From Siphonodentalium dalli (taxonomy: Eukaryota > Mollusca > Scaphopoda > Gadilida > Siphonodentaliidae), in contig CP136064.1 of NCBI GenBank assembly GCA_032622095.1, positions 39,420,426 to 39,484,425 of the forward strand: 64,000 nt of DNA, read 5' to 3'. Under the pieces are notes generated by a model, which did no database searches, was not told the DNA's origin, and saw only the letters and a program-made list of their open reading frames with translations. The position numbers and the translations under genes are program-made. Shown here one piece after another: positions 1 through 34,212 of the stretch (position 1 is its first letter; every line of letters starts with the position of its first letter).

Positions 1-491
1 AGTCCCTCTCGCCGAGGGTGGATAACGGCGGATTAGCCATGCGTGTTTACACAACGATATGTTTAATCAGTGGAGGCGCTGATTACAAAGGGCTTTAATC
101 AAAGGGCTTTAATTTGATCGTAATACTGATAGATTATTGAAGGGAATTGGACTGAATTGTGGGACTGAATCATTGAATGATAAAATTAAGAGTTGGATTT
201 TTTTAGATGTTTTTATTGGTAAATGCAAACAAGTAACATGATAATAGTAGAATAGCAACAAAAGAGCACAGTTTTATAATATGCATATATGTATAGCAGT
301 GAGCTGAAAGAAAAGTTTATTAGAATAAATTGTATATATATCTACAAATACCCATCTTAAATAATTATAAAGGGATAAAGATTTCCAATCAACTCTAATC
401 AACTGCCACAGATCATAAATCAAATGGATATAATAAAACACTGATTAAACTCATCAACAACTCCACTAATCCACCCTAAATTAGAGGGACT
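1..491. mobile_element. TIR element, left end at or beyond window edge
   Basis: Bases 1-23 (AGTCCCTCT...AGGGTGGAT) are matched in reverse complement at 469-491 (ATCCACCCT...AGAGGGACT), so the stretch looks like a small non-autonomous element with roughly 23-bp imperfect terminal inverted repeats. No coding sequence is seen between them. The true left end and any target duplication may be outside the window, so the family is not assigned. Confidence 0.45.
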
Positions 492-561
492 TGCTGCATT
501 TACCAGGGACTTGCTGCATTTACCGGGGACTTGCTGCATATCCAGGGACTTGCTGCGTATA
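485..561. repeat. Short tandem repeat, ~20-bp unit, 4 copies
   Basis: Four consecutive copies of AGGGACTTGCTGCATTTACC, the last two diverged, directly follow the right inverted repeat of the element at 1-491. The unit begins with the same AGGGACTTG as the terminus, so the tract may have grown from the element end. Confidence 0.7.
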
Positions 562-599
562 GTAGGGCCCAATCAGAGTGGTGAAAATATCTCTATGAC

Positions 600-781
600 C
601 ACAGTCCTAGGAATCACTGTCCATGTAATATTAAATTTGATTAAAATATAACAAATAGATCTAGATATATTACCTCTACTATATAGATATAAGCTATTAA
701 TATAATAACTAACTATAATATATTGATTTAATATTATTAAATAATATTTTATTCAACTAACAGTGATTCCTAGGGACTGTG
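600..781. mobile_element. 182-bp TIR MITE, 7-bp TSD
   Basis: The ends are inverted repeats: CACAGTCCTAGGAATCACTG at 600 and its near-complement ending GGGACTGTG at 781. The flanks are a direct duplication CTATGAC (593-599 and 782-788). The interior is AT-rich and non-coding. Size, CA/TG ends and a 7-8 bp TSD fit a hAT-type non-autonomous element. The terminus resembles that of the 49-bp element at 4713-4761. Confidence 0.75.
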
Positions 782-789
782 CTATGACA

Positions 790-1672
790 TCCATCTCTCA
801 CAAAATATAAAAATGTGTAAATCAATGTAAAAAAAAAAACATTTAAAAGTTGAGTGGATTATGAATTCAATGCGTAGGAGTAACATTATGTCTGGTGCAT
901 ATTTGGGGTCACCACTTAGATCATGCAATGGATCTCTAATATGGCAAGAGTAGATATTCATGGGATGATCGGGCTCTGCATGATCAGTGGTTTTGCCAGG
1001 GGATCCCCCTTATAATTTGCTATGATTTTTTACCTGCCATGCGTGGGGTGCTCCTTACTAAAGGAGGGAATTCCAATGCTGAACTGAACTGATAGTCCAT
1101 AATCCCACAGCTCACGTAAATGTACAAGCAAGTATAAATTGTATGACAGATCATTCCTGTCTTTCCCAAAGAAAACATATTTGTGGCCGGGTGCATTACT
1201 AGATACCAAACTTAGTAGTTATTTAACCCCCCTATATGTAGTACCTTAAAGTTTTTTCATGGGTTTTCACGAAATCTGTTGGAAGTTTTTGAAAAAAAAT
1301 TCATCAAAACTAAATCACTTTCAATCAGTGTTTCAATGTCTCAGAATGGGGTGATTTCTAGTCTAAGCATTGTGTTTATTACAGTAACATTGACATACAG
1401 CCTGTACAGACTCAGAGAGAATCAAAATTAATCTTCATTTGCTGGATTTTGTAGATGATAAGCAAGGATATGACAAACTGAAAAAAAAGTTTAATTTTAA
1501 ACCTACGCGGTACCTACTGACCCTAATATTTTGTTTTAGAATGCCTGCCAGACTTTTAATTTTCTTTTGGTGCATGAGGTTTTGATGGATGGATATATAA
1601 AATACCATCATGATTGAAAAGAAGATCATGTGTATGGGGTCGGAAACACAGTATAGTATCCCTTTAAGAAAT
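790..1672. other. Intergenic DNA, nothing recognised
   Basis: AT-rich sequence with a poly-A run near 830. No conserved peptide, RNA gene or clear repeat was seen. The short minus-strand open frame at 1435-1728 has no recognisable similarity and runs into the next transposon end, so it is not called as a gene. Confidence 0.4.
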
Positions 1673-1680
1673 ATTAATAC

Positions 1681-2658
1681 TAGAGGTGCCACGATTATTG
1701 ATTTTGATAATCGATAATCGGTCGTCAATAATCGACTATAATCGATTAATCGTACCTAATAACATCAGTACCGGTAGGAGTATTCTGTAATATATGGCCT
1801 ATTGGCTGGGTGCTGGTTAACTGCACTGTCGCTGGTTGTTTGAGGCATAAGCCAATGAAATGTTTACATTAATAAGTGCATCAAAAACCACTGTTAATGA
1901 CCAATGAACACAATGTATTGAAAGTAGGAATGCACAACGGATGGCCGGCGGTTCCTAAAAAATGGAAACTATTTCATCAAACATCCAGAGCGTGGATAAC
2001 AATCACAAAGATGTGTCCCCACCTGCAAATTGTATGACTTAACAACAAATTAAACATTTTGATAATAGCGAGTTTCATTCAGCATTCACCGCATGATACG
2101 TGATAGCCTGTGCTAGTATCATCTTAGTATAACAATGCAAACAAAGTATAGTCGCAAATGACATCGCGGAGAACATCGATGTTTAAAATGCTGTAGGTTC
2201 CGTGGTTTCCAGAGAATGTCAAACAACTCACCATTGGTCCAATCAGATTCAAGGCTAGTGGCGTTCATTTCATTGAACACGGTACCAGTCGGAATATTTC
2301 AAAGATATAGTGCCGCCTTTCAAGTATAGATATACAACGACATCGCCATAAGTTCAAAGCTTTGTAGAATATACAACGACCCGAAGAGTAGCCATGTCAC
2401 ATCATCAATTGAACTGCCGACTGTTTGCAACATATTAAGTTAGTAGTACTCATGTCGGAATCTCTTTGATCTGCGATCAAAGGTTGTTAACCCTTCAGTT
2501 GTAGATAAAACTGTGTAAAACAAACAAAGTATTCAATAATATCCAACATTTTCCGACGTCCGAAATAAATAACGTAGATTAATCGACTATGGAAATGGTA
2601 ATCGATTATTGGCTTTATCAACGGTTCATCGATTATACGATTAATCGTGGCACCCCTA
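1681..2658. mobile_element. Non-autonomous hAT transposon, 978 bp
   Basis: Terminal inverted repeats are TAGAGGTGCCACGATTA at 1681 and TAATCGTGGCACCCCTA ending at 2658, followed inwards by CGATTA-rich subterminal sequence on both sides. A perfect 8-bp target duplication ATTAATAC lies at 1673-1680 and 2659-2666. The TIR type and 8-bp TSD are characteristic of the hAT superfamily. No transposase reading frame is present, so the copy depends on an enzyme elsewhere. Confidence 0.9.
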
Positions 2659-2873
2659 ATTAATACCCCATCATATAATTTGGAAAATTCTTTACACAGA
2701 AGCATGTTCCCAAAAGAATTCTGGCTAGGTTCCTTTATATCCATCCAACAAGCCTTGAAATAACTGGCCTAGCTGTCACGATCGTTAACAGGTTGAACCC
2801 ATCGAAAATGTTAATATGTGACCCGCCATATCAAATCAAATCCAGTCGGAAGTCGGGATTTTTTTTACCCTGT

Positions 2874-2928
2874 GCCAATGCATTCTCTTATATATGCGAG
2901 TCGACCATATATAAGAGAATGCATTGGC
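2874..2928. repeat. GCCAATGCATTCTC palindrome, copy 1 (short)
   Basis: A near-perfect hairpin starting GCCAATGCATTCTCTTATAT and ending with its complement, with the usual central GGTCGCCTCG segment missing. The same arm recurs at 9341, 12721, 12857, 26010, 36067 and 63774. This copy lies just inside the left terminus of the 6.6-kb structure, and a further arm sits at 3149-3165. Confidence 0.85.
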
Positions 2929-3479
2929 CTAACAATTTTTTATCATGTTTTTTAAATAAATGTTTCTTACAATTTTTAGGACATAAAATAAAAAAACATC
3001 CATTACCCTGCAGGGAGACCCACACATATATAGAAGCACATAGAAGAGTGTCGTCTGCTCATGTTTGTCTGGGGCTCTGTATGGGTGAAATTATAAAATT
3101 GTTAAAGAATGCAAGAACAAATTATTAAAATTGTAAAAAATTGTTAGGCCAATGCATTCTCTTATATGAGTCAATATCAATTTTGGTCAAAATTACAGAT
3201 ATGCCACATGGGATTTTTTTAGTTCCGATAATGGGGAAAGTTGTTATCATTTCGAGATATATAGCTATTGCACTGGAAGAAACGACTGAAGTTCGAGCTT
3301 AAACATCCAGTACTGATATTTTATGATGCTATGAATGGTGGATGTCTGGAAATTATGTCTCTTCTGTAACAGTATTATCATCTGGTATATCATTTTTCAG
3401 AAAAGAGATATTTGAGTACTTTTTGATCCGAATTGAGTATTGACCGGCAATGCATAGATCGAGAAAACATTTACCCTTT

Positions 3480-4650
3480 GTATAGCTTGTTTTCAATGGG
3501 GCCACAATGGAACACATTTTTCTCAGAAAAATTTAATTTCAACACAACATTAAACTTTATTAAATGAAGATAATTAAATGTCACACACTTTCTAACATAA
3601 TATTGAATTGGACACTCCTTGTCCACCAAATATTGAACAAAACTGGAATTGAAATATATAACGTTTCATTTATAGATGACAAAATAATATGTGTTACACG
3701 AAGGACTTCAGCGCAACACGAAATACACATATTTGCTACGGGGTGGACAATTTCTGATAAATTTCTGTATAAAAGTCATGTCGAAATCCAAAGTTACGAA
3801 ATATGCTAACAAGATGATAAAACCTGTTATTCATAAATAAAATACAGCGACGAACTACACAATCAAGATATCTGACGTTTGGTATACGATGTAGGAATAT
3901 GCTTTGTTACAGTAAGGACCACAACGTTACACAACTTACACAGTCATATGCGAAATGTCATTTGTATACATCTAGGTATCATAATCATGTACTGGCATCA
4001 GTGCAAATTCAATATTATGGCGATTCTCGCGAGAATTTATGTCCCAAATACTTAATGATGTTTTCTGACGCGTATTTCTATATCAATATATGATGTGCGT
4101 TACAGTAAAGATTACACGATTGACAAAAAAGGCGCATAGCATATATACAGGCTATAATATAAAACGAGGTTCAATTTGTGGAATTTCTTTTCATAATAAA
4201 TGCCCAACTGTGTTTTTTACACATTTAGTACACATATGGTATAACGAATATTGTTAACTGAATACCATAGCAAATAAATTGTCGTTACACGATATACATT
4301 GTTTATAGTCGGGTGAACACTCTATCCTTTGCTTTATCAGATGAAATAATATGAACGTACACTAACATTCGTTTGTGTTTAAATATAATACAACTATGTG
4401 GTGAAGAGATGCCCGCGTACTGGACAATATGTAAGGATAAAGAATATTGTGATTGTGATAGATTCGAGTAACGTACGACATGGATATGCTATGGAGTTAT
4501 CCGGATACATGTAAATTAGCACACATTGTATATTTGAATCCCTTTCGTATATACCTGTCTCGTTTAGCTTTGTGCTCGGTTGAGATAAATTAAAACAAGT
4601 GCATGTCCGTGTGTCATAAATATAAGTACATGTTCCTGGTGTTAGATAAG
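3480..4650. repeat. Left subterminal array, diverged ~190-bp units
   Basis: The motif GTTACA with similar surroundings (TGTTACACGA, TTGTTACAGTAAGG, GCGTTACAGTAAAG, GTCGTTACACGA) recurs near 3693, 3907, 4101 and 4286, a spacing of about 185-214 bp. The reverse-complement motif TGTAAC recurs at the same spacing on the other side of the 6.6-kb structure, so the two tracts are inverted with respect to each other. Units are very diverged, and the short open frames in this tract are not thought to be genes. Confidence 0.5.
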
Positions 4651-4712
4651 CTATCCAGATGCACGTTGTTCGAATTCATCATTACAAGCACGAATTCCAC
4701 CTTCATTATATT

Positions 4713-4761
4713 CACAGGTCCCCAGAACAAAAATTGACCACAATTGTTCTAGGGACCTGTG
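4713..4761. mobile_element. 49-bp hAT-like mini-element with perfect 8-bp TSD
   Basis: CACAGGTCCC at 4713 and GGGACCTGTG ending at 4761 form the termini of a 49-bp hairpin. The flanks are a perfect 8-bp direct repeat ATTATATT (4705-4712 and 4762-4769). The whole unit is little more than two inverted ends, making it one of the smallest insertions here whose mobility is supported by a TSD. Confidence 0.75.
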
Positions 4762-5099
4762 ATTATATTCACATTTACAAAAAAGTATATTAGTGAGGTG
4801 AAGTAATGATAACTTTTAAAACAGTTTACTCATCGCCGAGTCTCGGGCCACGCACATTCCCCAACAGCGAAATGTGAATGAGACACCTCGATCAATTGTG
4901 GATCTGGAATAAACGAGATCACTTCATCATAATTATACCAAGAAGTCATTACATTTTTTCGGCCAGCAAAAGCAGTTAGAATATTTAACGCCAACGCGTT
5001 TCATGCATTTAACAAGCAATTCACGCTCAGACATTTCTTCTACAATACCAGGGTATATGGATTTCTGATACTCAACCAGTACGTACTTATCCACACCAG

Positions 5100-7347
5100 G
5101 AATCATGCTATCTGCCTTTCCATTCGCAAAAACTCACTCATCGGACCTACCTCTACAACCACGCCTCTACCTTTCTCAGCCTTCATCTCCTCACATATCT
5201 CCCCATCTCCAAAAACTACACCCGGATCCTGCACGCCGCATTCATTAACCACGATATACCACCTTGCTCAACCACCGTCTTCTTACATATCTGCTCGCCC
5301 CGTATTTCCGCGGCAACCTCTACATGTGAACCTTGGTGCATGCTCGACTCATAATTCTTGCAATAATCATGTTCAACCCAGCTTCCATCAACTATGTCGT
5401 CATCAACAACAGTCACATCGACGCGCACACCACTCTGCTCACAACTTTCACTGACCACGCTACCTTGCTCGATCTCCACCTGCTCACATATCTCCTCACC
5501 ACCCACAACCACTTCCGCTGCAACATCAAACTCAAACGCGCTAATCTCGCTACAAACTGGATCTGCCTCCGCAATCGTGCATATCTCCTCACCCTCAACG
5601 ACCACATCGCTCGACTCACAACATGCATTAACCACGCTACCACATTCCTCAGCCTCCATCTCCTCACATATCTCCCGACTCCCCACAACCACATCTACCA
5701 GCACACCACTCGACTCAGAACATTCATTAACCACGCTACCACCTTGTTCAACCACTATCTCCTCACATGTCTCCTCGCATATCTCCCGATCCCTCACAGC
5801 CACATCTACGAGCACACGTCCACTCGACTCACAACATTCATTAACCACGCTACCTCGTTCCTCAACCTCCATCTTCTCACACTCAATCCCCACATCTGCC
5901 AGCACACCGCTCGACTCACAACATTCACTAACCGCGCTACCACATTGCTCAACCTCTTCGCGTATCTCTTCACCCCTTGCAATCCTACTTCCATCACATA
6001 TGCCTTCACCTATGGGGCGCCATCCCTGCAAATATTCGTTTTCGGAGATATCTCCTCGTAATTCGGAGATATCTCCTCGGTTTCGTGGAGATATTTCCTT
6101 GGAATTGCAATTCCTAGCAGATATCTGCTTGGAATATGGTCCATTGTGGAGATATCTCCTTGGATCCAAGGAGATATCTGCTTGGATTATGGAGATATCT
6201 CCTTCGATCCTAGAAGATATCTCATCGCAACTACGAGATATCTGCTTGAAATATTTCCAACGAGATATCTCCTTGAAACCGAGGAGATATCTCCATAATC
6301 CAAGCAGATATCTGCTCGGATTATGGAGATATCTCCTTGAAATAGTTTTCAACGAGATATCTCCTTGGACCCAAGGAGATATCTCCATATTCCAAGCAGA
6401 TATTTCCTTGAAAATATTCCAAGCAGATATCTGCTTGGATTATGGAGATAACTCCTTGGAAAACCGCGGCCATGAAATATTAATGATTTCTCCACAGTAG
6501 TCAGTACATATACGTTTTTTTCCATTTTTTCGAAATCCAAGCAGATATCTGTTCGGAATATGGAGATATCTCCTTGAAATATTTTCAAGCAGATATATCC
6601 ATAATGCGAGCAGATATCTGCTTGGATCCAAGGAGATATCTCCTTGAACATATTTCAAGGAGATGTCTCCATAATGCGAGCAGATATCTGCTTGGGTCCA
6701 ATGAGATATCTCCTTGGATCCAAGCAGATATCTGCTCGCATTATGTAGATATCTCCTCGGTTTCAAGGTGATATCTCCTTGAAAATATTTCCGAGGAGAT
6801 ATCTCCATATTCCAAGCAGATATCTCATTGAAACCGAAGATATATCTCCATAATGCGAGCAGATATCTGCTTGGATCCAAGGAGATATCTCCGAAAACGA
6901 ATATTTGCAGGGATGGCGCCCCATATTCACCTCTCACATTACTTGTTCTCTTTACACACCGTTTCACATTCCTCCGAGCCACAATACGCTTTTCGAATTT
7001 CTTTGCAACTTGCACAACTACATTCTCGGCAACTTTGTCGCTCTCATCAATCACATATATCTTATTCGGAACTACGTTCTCACAAATAACTTCAACGCAA
7101 GGGGCAACTCTTACTGATTCACCCCTATCTTCAACACAAACTTCTGCATCCTGTTCCCCTTTACCACCAGTGCTGTCTCGCTCACCTGGCTTTCAAAACT
7201 AGCAGTTTTAAATGCACGACCCTTACCAATACCACTCTCACTGTCACATTCACAGCTAGTATCTCTGAAAGAAATGTTCAGTGGTGTAACCGACTTCAAT
7301 TGATGAATCCTCATAGTTCCGCTAACTGTTTTCAATGTTCGTGACAC
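5100..7347 (-). pseudogene. Broken minus-strand coding region, Glu/Cys-rich repeats
   Basis: I do not recognise this protein. On the minus strand an open frame runs from about 7159 down to the insertion at 6925 and resumes in the same frame at 6010, reaching 5216. It holds about seven imperfect repeats of 35-40 residues with the pattern GSVVNECCESSGVLVDV...EICEE, and weaker repeats continue to about 5100 in another frame. Upstream, the frame 7347-7111 (SFESQVSETALVVKG...) is offset by a frameshift near 7160. The interruption at 6011-6925 is a foldback element of 915 bp that, with its 6-bp target duplication, adds 307 codons' worth of DNA and so preserves frame. A stop lies inside the insert. 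It sits at the centre of the TIR structure 2815-9451, so it may be transposon cargo or a captured gene fragment. The open frames on the opposite strand are low-stop shadows. Confidence 0.45.
6011..6925. mobile_element. Foldback element built of GATATC palindromes
   Basis: The ends are about 42-bp inverted repeats, TATGGGGCGCCATCCCTGCA at 6011 and the complement ending at 6925, flanked by the 6-bp direct duplication TTCACC (6005-6010 and 6926-6931). Between them are about 34 short palindromes centred on GATATC, mostly GGAGATATCTCC or AGCAGATATCTGCT, spaced roughly 20-30 bp apart, with a unique spacer at about 6478-6535. The element as a whole can fold, and each unit can also form its own hairpin. 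No transposase is encoded; the superfamily is unknown. Confidence 0.85.
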
Positions 7348-7369
7348 AATTCATTTCTATATGGGACAA

Positions 7370-8620
7370 TATGTTGTAACAATTTACAAGAACATGTCCT
7401 TCCAATAACATTGGCTGTATTTATGTAACAACCACTCAAGTTGTGTTCGATCGTGCACACAATGAACACACACGACTAATATAACTAACGAAAAGCATTA
7501 TAATATATATTTACTTCCTACTGTCGTAGTTCGGAAGCCTTCCCTGAAACAAAATATCGACATAACATACACGAACATACTTAACCTATACTTAATAATA
7601 TCTTTCGTGTAACAATAAAGCCAAAACCTCAACGCTAGAAAACGTAATATTTTTAAAATCAAAGAACTATTGCTAGGTGAATGATAAATAAAGTATTGCT
7701 CAATCATTCGCACATCATGTGATAAATTTCCCGGCACACTGGAAACTTTGAGGCATCAGGAAACTCAGGCAGATCGTACACATAGCATTGGATGTATTTA
7801 ATGTAACGGACACATGCTTTCAGAAGATCGTACATGATATCGTGAAGGAATTGGCACGCGTGATTATTATAACTTAGCGAACTCATTATAATACATTTTA
7901 CCCCATGGCCATATTGTTTAAAAGACGTCCCCCTAACGCCTAATCAACTCCCAACGTATCAATATCCTTACCATAACATACATATATCCCTCGTGTAACA
8001 CTAATTTCCCAAATTTAACACTAGAAAGGTTACTATTATCCAAACCAGAAAAATAGTTCGAGTTGAAAGACAAACATAACCAATTAAATATTATGTATAT
8101 CGTGTGATATATTTCCGCGGCAAAGAAAAGAGAAAAATTATTAAATGCCACAGGCATGTCCTCTGGATAACAATTGTTGTATTTACTGTAACAGCCACTC
8201 GATTTGAGTTAGATCGTACACCGAATCATGTTGCAACCGAAGGAATAACTAATAAAAAGTAACAGTCTCGTTATAATTGATGTTTTCTCCCGGCTATCAT
8301 GGTTTCATAACAATCACATGAAATGAAAAATCGACTTACCACATAAGAACATCTTTAATGTAACATAAACATATCTTTCATGTAACGAAAATTCAAAACA
8401 TCGACGCACGAAAATGATAATATTTTTCAAATCAAACACATTTTGTAATCTGAAAGAAGAACAAGACCCCAGTTACACCCTCTAGATATTTCAGCTTGGT
8501 GTTGCATGTGTTCACGCGCAAACAGCCTCTGTAAACAGCATCCTTCCCCTTTCGTTACAGTATTGGTCTCTCCTGTAACGTTTTGGCTTGTTACAACAGA
8601 GAACGTTACAGTAGAGATGT
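7370..8620. repeat. Right subterminal array, diverged ~190-bp units
   Basis: TGTAAC occurs near 7424, 7608, 7800, 7997, 8189, 8389 and 8574, an average step of about 192 bp. Alternate units are more alike: the stretches around 7600, 7990 and 8380 share TTTCGTGTAAC...AAAACnTCnACGC, and those around 7430 and 8190 share GTAACAnCCACTCnA. It is the inverted counterpart of the array at 3480-4650. Confidence 0.55.
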
Positions 8621-9340
8621 ACAGACCATTCTGGTCACGGCATTCAGTGAGTTCTCCCTCCAGTATGGCGAAAATAGGGAAGTATAAAATACACCACAGT
8701 GGCTTCCGAAAAATTTATTTGAAACATAATTATACATATGTTATAGCGAACAAACATGCGTTATTTAAAAGACGACTTTGAAAAGTACGCGAGGGGGTCA
8801 ACATACCTATTATATAATTGTCTCATCGCAAGTTGTTTTTTGATTCAGACGACATGCGTTTCTGATATTGTGACATACACAGCGTCGCGGAGCACGAAAT
8901 TCGGAGATTATAAATATCAGGGATACGTCATTATGTCAAGTAAATAGCACTTCGTTACATGAGAGACAAAATGCTGAGGTACAAAGTTTCTGAGCAATTT
9001 TCACTTAGTTAAGTTCAATCTTGGGTGGTGTATATGTGACAGTAGTTCATATCAAGAACTAAACTAATGATATGCCAGAGGATTTTCTCGGTGGCATGTA
9101 GTTAATATATCGAAATTTCGATTTTAGCCTGTAAAATTTTCCTGGGGACAGGCCATTTTGGTCAAATCTGGCCATTAATGAGCCCATTACATACATATAT
9201 ACCCGAACATCACGCTTATTTGTGTGTGGATGTTATGACAGTGATGGAGATGCACACTAGGAACAATAGTTGGGATCCACACGTTGTATTGTGCATTCAT
9301 CATCCACCGAGGACATAAATTTTGACCAAAATTGATATTG

Positions 9341-9397
9341 ACTCATATATGCAAGGCGACCTATGGTCGACTCGCATATATAAGAGAATGCATTGGC
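9341..9397. repeat. GCCAATGCATTCTC palindrome, copy in right terminus
   Basis: One complete arm plus part of the other of the palindromic unit lies just inside the right terminus of the 6.6-kb structure, in the opposite orientation to the copy at 2874-2928. Confidence 0.8.
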
Positions 9398-9645
9398 ACA
9401 TGGTAAAAAAATCCCGACTTCCGACTGGATTTGATATGGGCAGGTCACATATGACAGGCTGAAAATTGAAATGTTTTTGTACCTGCCGTTGTGACAGACC
9501 CTAATTTAGTTGATGATCATTCACAGAAAGGCCAAAAGCAACCTATAATCTATGAAAACACTTTAGATTAATTTAGGGGTTTAAAGTCATATGAGAATAG
9601 GAATGTACAATGCTAGACCTTTTTAGAAGAATGATGACACTTTCT

Positions 9646-10007
9646 CAGGGGCGCCGGAAGAGAGAGGGGGCAGCTGACCCCCCTGCCCTTGACCACCAAG
9701 AAGGGCGAGCGGGGGCAGGACTTGCCCTTTTTCTGGAGACAGAAAATGCTTTTTGTGTGTTTAATCTCGTGTTTTTATAGCAAAATGTGACTTTATTGGT
9801 CCAAATACCACCAATTTCACAAGGAATATTATTTTTTTGTCAATTTTATCACAAAACGGCCATAAAAACCGACAAATACCATTAAAATAGGGATTTTTGC
9901 CACAATGAGTTTATGGTTATTTTCCCGAGTTTGCGGAGAAAATGCCCTTTTTTGCGGAAAAGTGCCCTTTTTGTAGGCTCTGCCCTTGGATGCTTCCGGC
10001 GCCCCTG
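9646..10007. mobile_element. hAT-like non-autonomous element, 362 bp
   Basis: Perfect 15-bp terminal inverted repeats, CAGGGGCGCCGGAAG at 9646 and CTTCCGGCGCCCCTG ending at 10007, with a perfect 8-bp target duplication CACTTTCT at 9638-9645 and 10008-10015. The interior carries inverted GGGCA/TGCCC-rich arms and no transposase. TIR form and TSD length assign it to hAT. Confidence 0.92.
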
Positions 10008-10219
10008 CACTTTCTACATGAAGCACATCAGGTATTTACTATTTGGCCTACAGGCAGAAGCCAGAAACTATGAACTGACGTTGTAATGAGCCTATCATTA
10101 TTACTGACAGGCTGTAGCAGATAAGCATTGCTGAATTATTTCAAGGCTTGCCATCCAGCTTCATTCTTTCATTTATTGTTGGGTTAATTGATTAATTTGA
10201 AATTCAGAGCACTACCTTA

Positions 10220-10445
10220 CAGTAATGCCCTAAATAATCGACTCCTTAACCACAGCAGAGTTATGGGTAACTTTTCAGGATTTAGTCGGAAATATGGCTT
10301 GCTGTCATTTATCGGAAAGCTCTCAGTGAGAGCATCGGAGAAAGCTCTCAGTGAGAGCTTTCCGATGAATGGCAACAAGCCATATTTCCGACTAAATCCT
10401 GAAAAGTTTCCCATAATTCTGCTGTGGTTAAGGAGTCAATTACTG
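10220..10445. mobile_element. TA-flanked pogo/mariner-like palindromic MITE
   Basis: TA|CAGTAATGCCC at 10218 and the complement ending ATTACTG|TA at 10447 bound a near-palindrome whose arms carry AACTTTTCAGGATTTAGTCG and GGAAATATGGCTTG. A segment of the right arm next to the terminus is deleted. CAGT ends with TA duplication suggest Tc1/mariner or pogo. It lies about 145 bp before the first visible MAPKAPK5 exon. Confidence 0.8.
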
Positions 10446-10591
10446 TAGCTTGATGTTGTTTACAATGTTATTTTTACAGGGATTCACTTTTTACAAAATT
10501 TTCAGATTCTTGCATGCTTAAATTATTCCATACATGTACATCTGTCATAATATGTTATATCATACTGACTTTCAATTTTTGTGCTCCGCAG

Positions 10592-34212
<23,621 letters not shown>

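Larger units (their letters stand above)
2815..9451. mobile_element. Large (6.6 kb) TIR-bounded structure with internal cargo
   Basis: The left end TATGTGACCCGCCATATC (2815) reappears in reverse complement at the right end (9451), and the match continues through the AGTCGGAAGTCGGGATTTTT segment, the GCCAATGCATTCTC palindrome and an inner block (3164-3194 against 9318-9348). Inside are inverted subterminal arrays (3480-4650 and 7370-8620) and a minus-strand coding-like region (5100-7347). A second copy of the same terminus begins at 63721. No clean target duplication was found; a loose 24-bp similarity (ACAGGYTGAA...AAATGTT) flanks both ends. It could be one transposon or two inverted partial copies around unrelated DNA. 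Confidence 0.6.

Noticed and set aside
5333-6500. Long + strand open frames (242 and 368 codons)
   Set aside because: They mirror the minus-strand Glu/Cys repeats and then run into the GATATC foldback element. Their Ser/Thr/His/Leu-rich composition is what the complement of Glu/Val/Cys codons gives, and no protein motif is visible.
8617-8646. Candidate first MAPKAPK5 exon (ATG, ten codons, then GTGAGT, phase 0)
   Set aside because: The phase fits, but the peptide has no similarity to known MK5 starts and the site lies inside the subterminal array of a transposon-like structure. A match this short is expected by chance.
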